In this document: piece by piece, positions 58,301 to 64,000 of the stretch
Layout: each line of letters starts with the position of its first letter
Position numbering within the stretch: the stretch's first letter is position 1
DNA from: Oasisia sp. SBJ-2009
Taxonomy: Eukaryota; Annelida; Polychaeta; Sabellida; Siboglinidae
Assembly (NCBI GenBank): GCA_964017155.1
Contig: OZ024862.1
Location: forward strand, 31,352,658-31,416,657
Reading direction: 5' to 3'
DNA: 64,000 bases
Notes under the pieces: model-generated
What the model was told of the DNA's origin: nothing
Seen by the model: only the letters and a program-made list of their open reading frames with translations
Database searches by the model: none
Program-made: the position numbers and the translations under genes

Positions 58301-60140
58301 CGCTTATACACAAACACATGTATTTACACACAAACACATGATTACACACATGCTTACACACAAACACACGTGTTCACACCAAACACATGATTACACACAT
58401 GCTTACACAAAAACACACGTGTTTACACCAAATACATGATTACACATATGCTTACAAACATGTTTACATACAAACACATGATTACACACATGCATACACA
58501 CAAACACATACTTACACAAACACACACACATACACAAACACACATGCTTACACTAAACACATGATTACACATATGCTTACATCAAACACACAAACAAACA
58601 CACATACATGTTTTCAATACTCAACAACGTCTGTTTGGCCTCAACATGAATTATATAATTATACACGAACGCAGCACAATATAACTTTACCTACGATACA
58701 TTGTCACATTGATAAGGAAGATACAAATGTGAGAAATTGAAACAAGGGTCCTGTCTTCACTGGCCAATTTTAAAGATGTGCACACACATATACATGGAGA
58801 CACTTGAGCACGTCTAATCAGAAATGACAATCCATAAGGAGAAGAATTTGTAGAGACCTGACGCTTGTGTTATTTATACAGATATATATAACACTGTAAT
58901 ATCATCCGTTCTGTTGTCTGTCTAACAAGCAAACAGTAACAAGCTGCCAGAAGGAGATGTCTGTTACCTTCATTGTTTCATCATTTGGGAAGTCGATGAT
59001 GTCGTAAGCCTCGATCTTATCAATGATCATTGAGAGACGTTCATGTTCCTGCTTCTGGTGCAAGGCTGTGTTCACGTGGGCCACAAACACATCAACCCGC
59101 TGAATCTACAATGTGACCACAAACACATCAACCCTGTGAACATGAGTCACAAACACATCAACCCTATGAACATAGGCCACAAATATATCAACCCTGTGAA
59201 CATGAGTCACAAACACATCAACCATGTGAACGTGAGTCACAAATACATCAACCCTGTGAACATGAGTCACAAACACATCAACTCTGTGAACATGAGTCAC
59301 AAACACATCAACCCTGTGAACATGAGTCACAAACACATCAACCCTGTGAACATGAGTCACAAACACATCAACCCTGTGAACATGAGTCACAAACATATCA
59401 ACCTTGTGAACATGAGTCACAAACACATCAACCCTGTGAACATGAGTCACAAACACATCAACCCTGTGAACATGAGTCACAAACATATCAACCCTGTGAA
59501 CATGAGTCACAAACACATCAACCCTGTGAACATGAGTCACAAACACATCAACCCTGTGAACATGAGTCACAAACACATCAACCATGTGAACATGAGTCAC
59601 AAACATATCAACCCTGTGAACATGAGTCACAAACATATCAACCTTGTGAACATGAGTCACAAACACATCAACCATGTGAACATGAGTCACAAACACATCA
59701 ACCCTGTGAACATGAGTCACAAACATATCAACCCTGTGAACATGAGTCACAAACACATCAACCCTGTGAACATGAGTCACAAACACATCAACCCTGTGAA
59801 CATGAGTCACAAACACATCAACCCTGTGAACATGAGTCACAAACACATCAACCCTGTGAACATGAGTCACAAACACATCAACCATGTGAACATGAGTCAC
59901 AAACATATCAACCTTGTGAACATGAGTCACAAACACATCAACCATGTGAACATGAGTCACAAACACATCAACCCCCCTGAATCTGTCTCAATCAGTGACA
60001 TATGCTACACTTTATAGTGTTATGCTGTGAGCCACAAACACATCAACCTATGGAATCCACAATATGACCAGTTGGTCGACCACCCTTCACCCCACCTCTC
60101 TCCACCCTCCACCTTACCCACCTGACTGAGAAAGAGTGAG

Positions 60141-60202
<62 letters not shown>

Positions 60203-63200
60203 AGAGGGAGGGAGACAGAGATGATGAGAGGGGGAAGGGAAGGAACAACAGAGTGAGGGTGCTAGAAAGAGAGAGCAAAACATAGAGCGAGAACGAGAGC
60301 AAGAGAGAGCGAGAGAGTGTGTTGACATACCATCTGTATGAGATCTTTTGGGTGGTCGTCTTTGTCTGTCTTCTTCAGAATGGCCTTCAGCAGCAGCTTG
60401 TACTTGGTGAGTCGCTGCATCGGCATCACGATCATCGCCCGGATCGTCAGTCGCTCACACTGCTTCTGAGACTCCGCCCACTGCCAAATCACCATGGAAA
60501 CGTGGTCATCTTTTGTACGATTAAAACTGTATTTAATTTTGTAATTCGTATTTAAATGTTTTTTTATTAATGACTGTGGGGTGTGACCGAGGTAGCTGTG
60601 ATGTGTGACTGAGGTAATTGAGATGTGACTGAGGTAGCTGTGAGGTGTGACTGAGGTAGCTGTGAGGTGTGACTGAGGTAGCTGTGAGGTGTGACTGAGG
60701 TAGCTGTGAGGTGTGACTGAGGTAGCTGTGAGGTGTGACTGAGGTAGCCATGAGGTGTGCCTGGGGTAGCCGTGAGGTATGACTGAGGTAGCTGTGATGT
60801 GACTGAGGTAATTGAGGTGTGACTGAGGTAGCTGTGAGGTGTGACTGAGGTAGCTGTGAGGTGTGACTGAGGTAGCTGTGAGGTGTGACTGAGGTAGCTG
60901 TGAGGTGTGACTGAGGTAGCAGTGAGGTGTGACTGAGGTAGCTGTGAGGTGTGACTGAGGTAGCAGTGAGGTGTGACTGAGGTAGCTGTGAGGTGTGACT
61001 GAGGTAGCAGTGAGGTGTGACTGAGGTAGCTGTGAGGTGTGACTGAGGTAGCTGTGAGGTGTGACTGAGGTAGCTGTGAGGTGACTGAGGTAGCTGTGAG
61101 GTGTGACTGAGGTAGCTGTGAGGTGTGACTGAGGTAGCTGTGAGGTGTGACTGAGGTAGCTGTGAGGTGACTGAGGTAGCTGTGAGGTGTGACTGATGTA
61201 GCTGTGAGGTGTGACTGAGGTAGCCGTGAGGTGTGACTGGGGTAGCTGTGAGGTGTGACTGAGGTAGCCGTGAGGTGTGACTGAGGTAGCTGTGAGGTGT
61301 GACTGAGGTAGCAGTGAGGTGTGACTGAGGTAGCTGTGAGGTGTGACTGGAGTAGCTGTGAGAGGTGACTGAGGTAGCTGTGAGGTGTGACTGGGGTAGC
61401 TGTCAGGTAGCTGTGAGGTGTGACTGAGGTAGCTGTCAGGTAGATGAGGTGTGACTGAGGTAGCTGTGGTGTAGCTGTGAGGTGTGACTGAGGTAGCTGT
61501 GAGGTGTGACAGAGGTAGCTGAGAGGTTGACTGACCATGATGAAGGCCTTGAACAGGTCGTTCTCCATGTATCTCTCACGGATGTACTCGATGGCGTTCT
61601 TCTGCTCCAGACAGTACTTCTTGTAGGGGAAGAACATCGTCTCAAACTGCAGATGTAGTAATAACAATTAGTCAAATGTGTGTGGAGCCTATATCCTCAA
61701 GAAGCCTGGCTGTAGGCTGTGTGAATAAGAATAGGAAAACTTAAAATGTATCGGTTTTTAGGCCCTAGAGGACCTACCTGGGAGGCTTTAAAATGAGTCA
61801 ATCAAATAAAAAAAATATGTGAAAAATAGATAGATCTTCAGTGACTTCTGAGGTCTGAGAGCTAACAGTAGACGGCGGGTGGGAAACGCAGAGTGATGCC
61901 TAAGTACACTCGATTTTCTGTCAAAAGGACTAAAAATGTGTGACTAACTGCAATATTTAATGGGTGGCTGAAACCAGCAAGATGACACTTATAGATAAAT
62001 TTAAAATTTTAACTGCGACAGAGCATGACCATTCTGAGAGGGAGTCCTCACCTTCAGAAACCCTTCCTTGAGCATTGACGGGTCGAGCTGTTGTCTCGTC
62101 TCTCGCGTGCGCTTCAGGACAGGAAGTAGGTACTGCTCCCAGAATGCACAGTTCACCTGGTAGATCTCACTGATGTTGCTAAATATCTTCTCGGTCTCAA
62201 TCTAAGGAAACACAAGAAGATGCATCAAGGGAGGGTTTATTACAGTTATTATATTATATATATATATTATATTATTATTACAGTAGGACCAGCGCAGTGA
62301 CATTTCATTGGTTTGAACGTTTTAGTCTACGTGGCTGATTCAGACACATGACACAAGAAATCTAAAGACATAAGATTCAGTGCAGATTTGTGAAGTGACC
62401 TCTCTTGTTCTAACAATGACGACAGTTGACAGGGCAATGAGGCTGACTCAGTCTGACTATAGCGAGGATAAATGAGGACATTATTATTATAACTAGCATT
62501 TATAAAGCACCGTTCATAGGCGCATACAAACATTGTAAAAGTATATATGGAATCATAATTTATATGATGGATGATAATTATGACTTTGATGATAATGATG
62601 ACAAAGCTGCCTGTGATGACAATGATGACAGTGATGACAGTGATGATAATGATGACTGGTGATACTGATGACAATGATGACTGTGATGACAATGATGACA
62701 ATGATGTATATAACTATGATGATAATGATAACAATGATGTCTATGATGCCTGTGACAACTGTGGTGGCTTTGATGACAGCAATGACTATGACGAATTGCA
62801 ACATACCTCATTTAATATCTGTTCATTCTGCAGGTTGATCAGACAACTCATAAACAACTGGAAGAGAAAGAGAAACAATGTCACATCAAAATCACTTCTA
62901 GTGGCAGGAACCACACAGTCAGTACAGTTGGGTGACCGAGGACACCTGTAGGTATAATCCAAGGTAAAAGCTAGCAACATGACAAACATCAGCTGATTGT
63001 GGACAAATTCCAAATACACCAATACCTGTCTGCAGTGGACTGTGGTCATCTTTTGGATGGCACAGTAAGACCACACTAGTAAGAATGGGACGAATCTGGA
63101 ATTTCACTCAAATCTAACATCGAATCAAATATTCTTGAAATTTCAAACATGAATCGAATACCGAATAAAATATTCAGTGGCTTCGAATTTGATTAGAGTA

Positions 63201-63691
63201 TTGAATGGAGTTGAGATGTCTTGCCGGGACACGGGTCATCCCGATATCATACAAGATATGTGAGGAGTAGTTTGGTGGTTGTATGTTGTCATTTTCATAG
63301 TTAAGTCAGAAAGTAAAAGATTGCCTGGGACCGATTTTGCAGTGGAGGACACAAAAAGAAAAATTTGGGCGATATTCGTTTATATAACTGCAAATTGTCA
63401 CATTTTGAATCAAATAGCGGAAATAGGCTCAAATGTTCGAAATTTGGAATATGAATCAAATTTCGTCCCATCCTTACTAGCCAGGTGGCTGTTATGGACA
63501 GGTAGCGGACAATTGCCATCGTTTACACGACTTTTATATTGACAGGTGTAAGGTATGTTAAACTGTAGTTTCTCAACAGTCGTATAGCTACTCACATCAA
63601 TGATGACCTTGACCTTCTTGATGTAGCTGACCTCTGTGTGAAGCAGTTCCCACACAGCCTCCTGTTGGTCACACTTCTGTTTACTCAGCGA
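51245..63691 (-). CDS. PLEKHG5: PLEKHG5-like Rho guanine nucleotide exchange factor, 3' part (10 exons)
   Basis: Spliced gene with 10 exons in the window giving 724 residues plus TAA; exon phases agree throughout. Residues about 10-225 form a DH (RhoGEF) domain, with the conserved CR3 helix [16 protein letters not shown] at 155-170. Residues about 240-350 form a PH domain ([16 protein letters not shown], then VLVYLNEYH, ending with the Trp helix [11 protein letters not shown]). Residues 350-724 are a Ser/Asp-rich, probably disordered tail. The PH domain sequence is what points to PLEKHG5 (Syx/Tech), known to activate RhoA at cell junctions and in neurons; PLEKHG6 is the nearest alternative. 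The DH start is present but upstream regions, including any N-terminal ubiquitin-like region, lie beyond the right edge. The C-terminus ends LNSTLEAS, which does not fit a class I PDZ ligand. Confidence 0.85.
52418..54612. repeat. 2.2-kb CT-rich minisatellite in the last PLEKHG5-like intron
   Basis: About 21- and 25-bp units cactccctccctccttcctt and cactccctccctccctcctt. The transcribed-identical (minus) strand reads gggagggagggagtggg, a G-quadruplex consensus (four G3 runs, loops of 1-3), in many of the longer units. No stop occurs in several frames, creating false ORFs up to 1,107 codons. Confidence 0.97.
54633..55110 (-). mobile_element. LINE 3'-end remnant, family C, copy 2
   Basis: Minus strand: [20 protein letters not shown] then [11 protein letters not shown], then A/T-rich tail with repeated tatctactattt blocks, ending aatgcgcctc. 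Inverted relative to copy 1 at 21388-21725, and longer because of internal tandem repeats. Confidence 0.75.
55111..55462 (-). other. Intron p9-p10, left of the gap, no feature seen
   Basis: A/T-rich sequence; nothing recognised. Confidence 0.5.
55463..55662. other. Assembly gap, 200 N
   Basis: Exactly 200 N, a placeholder size. The 28 bases before it (55435-55462) are repeated right after it (55667-55694), suggesting that contig ends overlap. Confidence 0.99.
55765..55868 (-). CDS. PLEKHG5: PLEKHG5-like exon p9 (PH end)
   Basis: Acceptor gttcttgcag, donor gtaggt, phase 1 in, 0 out. [18 protein letters not shown] then [11 protein letters not shown] with the invariant PH Trp. The N gap lies about 100 bp beyond its donor, and a minisatellite built on its acceptor lies upstream. 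Confidence 0.88.
55852..56050 (-). repeat. ~26-bp minisatellite carrying the p9 acceptor
   Basis: About seven diverged units gctcactgcaagaacacaaa + cacatg. On the minus strand each reads tgttcttgcag|TGA, the acceptor of p9 with its first bases. Confidence 0.85.
56051..56469 (-). other. Intron p8-p9 remainder, no feature seen
   Basis: Nothing recognised. Confidence 0.5.
56470..56605 (-). CDS. PLEKHG5: PLEKHG5-like exon p8 (PH domain)
   Basis: Acceptor ctcggcacag, donor gtaagt, phase 0 in, 1 out. [20 protein letters not shown] then [19 protein letters not shown]; the best match to PLEKHG5 in the gene. Confidence 0.92.
56606..57365 (-). other. Intron p7-p8, right of p8; poly-C tract at 57087-57118
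   Basis: Mostly unique sequence. The C-run (ccccccacccc...) at 57087-57118 is a mononucleotide-like tract prone to sequencing error. Confidence 0.6.
57368..57747 (-). repeat. Diverged minisatellite: p7 exon 3' end plus donor
   Basis: About seven units of 45-65 bp. Exon end on the minus strand is CCCCTCAAGCTGAAGGAGAAGGAGAAG|gtaaata given here as CCCCTCAAGCTGAAGGAGAA + GGAGAAG; repeat units read cccctcaaactgaaggagaa + g|gtaaac and similar. Divergence is greater than in the 24.4-kb array, so this one is older. Confidence 0.85.
57748..57858 (-). CDS. PLEKHG5: PLEKHG5-like exon p7 (PH start)
   Basis: Acceptor cttctcccacag, donor gtaaat, phase 0/0. [20 protein letters not shown] then [10 protein letters not shown]: the 'LDLT.PIPG....+.LL.EG.L+.KE' start of a PLEKHG-type PH domain. 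Its 3' end with donor is repeated, diverged, in the next intron. Confidence 0.9.
57870..58620. repeat. CA-rich minisatellite (acacacgcttacacatgtat)
   Basis: Nested units of about 20 and 120 bp (ttacacatgtatttacacac, aaacacatgtgtttacacca), right of p7; no gene. Confidence 0.93.
58621..58967 (-). other. Intron p6-p7 remainder, no feature seen
   Basis: A/T-rich, nothing recognised. Confidence 0.5.
58968..59105 (-). CDS. PLEKHG5: PLEKHG5-like exon p6 (end of DH)
   Basis: Acceptor acattgtag, donor gtaaca, phase 0/0. [20 protein letters not shown], last DH helix leading to the PH domain. Its first codons are the source of the 30-bp repeat filling the intron upstream of it (59106-59990). Confidence 0.9.
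59106..59990 (-). repeat. 30-bp minisatellite made from the start of exon p6
   Basis: About 29 units. On the minus strand the unit is gttcacag|GGTTGATGTGTTTGT + GACTCAT, against exon p6 ATTCAGCG|GGTTGATGTGTTTGTGGCCCACGTGAACACA (first bases only quoted in parts). In the exon frame each unit reads [10 protein letters not shown], the exon [10 protein letters not shown]. One TAG, the real acceptor, separates array and exon. Confidence 0.96.
60122..60320. repeat. (GA)n-rich purine tract
   Basis: gagaga run with gggagg interruptions next to the donor of p5. Confidence 0.96.
60331..60480 (-). CDS. PLEKHG5: PLEKHG5-like exon p5 (DH CR3 helix)
   Basis: Acceptor gatttggcag, donor gtatgt, phase 0/0. 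Carries [20 protein letters not shown], the most conserved DH helix, which contacts the GTPase switch regions in this family. The usual Pro after Tyr (TRYPLLL) is Lys here, as far as I can judge an acceptable variant. Confidence 0.92.
60575..61530 (-). repeat. 22-bp minisatellite beginning at the p4 donor
   Basis: About 43 units, minus strand gtcacacctcacagctacct + ca. The bases directly after the p4 donor (gtcagtcaacctctcagcta) are a diverged first unit. Confidence 0.95.
61536..61646 (-). CDS. PLEKHG5: PLEKHG5-like exon p4
   Basis: Acceptor acatctgcag, donor gtcagt, phase 0/0. [20 protein letters not shown] then [13 protein letters not shown]: the 'F+.+F.PY..YC..+' segment of DH domains. 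A 22-bp array begins just inside the donor. Confidence 0.9.
61647..62051 (-). other. Intron p3-p4, no feature seen
   Basis: Unique-looking intron. Confidence 0.55.
62052..62201 (-). CDS. PLEKHG5: PLEKHG5-like exon p3
   Basis: Acceptor tttccttag, donor gtgagg, phase 0/0. [20 protein letters not shown] ('+..+FSNI.+I...+..F') then [22 protein letters not shown] helices 2-3. Confidence 0.9.
62202..62560 (-). other. Intron p2-p3, right part
   Basis: Short (TA)n near 62255-62280; otherwise nothing recognised. Confidence 0.55.
62565..62795. repeat. (GATGACAAT)n-type short tandem repeat
   Basis: Imperfect gatgataatgatgac / gatgacaatgatgac units; ORFs rich in D or I are artefacts. Confidence 0.93.
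62807..62857 (-). CDS. PLEKHG5: PLEKHG5-like exon p2
   Basis: Micro-exon of 17 codons, [17 protein letters not shown], between acceptor ctcttccag and donor gtatgt; phase 0/0. Continues the DH domain between p1 and p3. Confidence 0.85.
63076..63480. mobile_element. 405-bp MITE, possibly hAT-like
   Basis: Inverted ends ctagtaagaatgggacgaat and (reverse complement of right end) ctagtaaggatgggacgaaa. The interior is A/T-rich with tattcgattcg-type motifs. Flanking 8-mers (agaccaca, ccaggtgg) do not match, so the target duplication is lost or the ends are misplaced. Confidence 0.6.
63596..63691 (-). CDS. PLEKHG5: PLEKHG5-like exon p1 (DH domain start)
   Basis: On the minus strand: acceptor gtgttacag, donor gtgagt, phase 0/0. 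[20 protein letters not shown] is the first DH helix ('R...+.ELL.TE..Y++.L'). The acceptor is repeated in the array that fills the rest of the window to the right. Confidence 0.88.
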
Positions 63692-64000
63692 CTGTAACAC
63701 AACACACTTGTTACACAACACACTACACTTAACACATGTAACACAACACAACTCCAACACGGTTACTGCTTGCACTGTGACTGTAACACAACACACCTGT
63801 TACATAACACACCACACTTAACACATGTAACACTACACAACTCCCACTTAGTTTCTGCTTGCACCATGACTGTAACACAACACACTTGTTACACAACACA
63901 CCACACTTAACACACGTAACACAACTCACTTGTTACATAACACACCACACTCAACCAACACATGTAACACAACACAACGCCCAAGCACTTTCTGCTTACT
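63692..64000 (-). repeat. ~89-bp minisatellite carrying the p1 acceptor
   Basis: At least three units, truncated by the window edge. On the minus strand each reads gtgttgtgttacag|TC followed by acagtgcaagcag or atggtgcaagcag, against the real gtgttgtgttacag|TCGCTGAGTAAACAG. Confidence 0.85.

Noticed and set aside
59106..59966. A separate 286-residue repeat protein ([10 protein letters not shown])n
   Set aside because: Explained as intronic copies of the start of exon p6; it has no independent start or 3' end.

Overview
The window is animal nuclear DNA, most likely from a non-vertebrate (probably aquatic) metazoan. It has small exons with GT-AG splice sites, large introns packed with tandem repeats, LINE, SINE and MITE remnants, one long-TIR DNA transposon and an N-filled assembly gap. 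I cannot name the species. No bacterial-style genes, rRNA or functional tRNA genes are visible.

Two genes lie tail to tail. On the + strand, 30 exons (359-46678) encode the C-terminal 1,144 residues of a CFAP74-like protein of the ciliary central apparatus. The spliced exon lengths sum to 3,435 nt, a whole number of codons, and intron phases agree at every junction. On the - strand, 10 exons (63691 down to 51245) encode the C-terminal 724 residues of a PLEKHG5-like RhoGEF: DH domain, PH domain and a serine-rich tail. Those exons sum to 2,175 nt, also in phase throughout. The 5' ends of both genes lie outside the window. The shared 3' region (46.7-51.2 kb) holds a SINE copy, pyrimidine-rich repeats and facing AATAAA signals about 40 bp apart.

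Most of the rest is intronic tandem repeat: pentanucleotides (0.5-1.0 and 4.0 kb), a 75-bp monomer array with an 1,805-bp higher-order repeat (4.7-10.45 kb), a 29-bp array of more than 2 kb (33.6-35.7 kb), a 20-bp array (39.7-44.1 kb), and 1.2-kb and 2.2-kb pyrimidine tracts (49.8-51.0 and 52.4-54.6 kb). Into these went a 5'-truncated reverse-transcriptase LINE (40.1-42.3 kb), a second LINE tail (36.5-36.8 kb), several MITEs and tRNA-derived SINEs. A 4.2-kb element with about 340-bp terminal inverted repeats (27.68-31.90 kb) carries a decayed ORF with a FEN1/XPG-like nuclease core and a Cys-rich tail, and no recognisable DDE transposase.

The main pattern no single feature explains: in both genes many intronic minisatellites start exactly at an exon edge, and their unit contains the splice site plus flanking exonic bases. 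The introns therefore hold ladders of extra acceptors (e.g. 31.9-32.5 kb, 59.1-60.0 kb, 3.1-3.8 kb) or extra donors (e.g. 24.4-24.9, 25.9-26.4, 57.4-57.7 kb).
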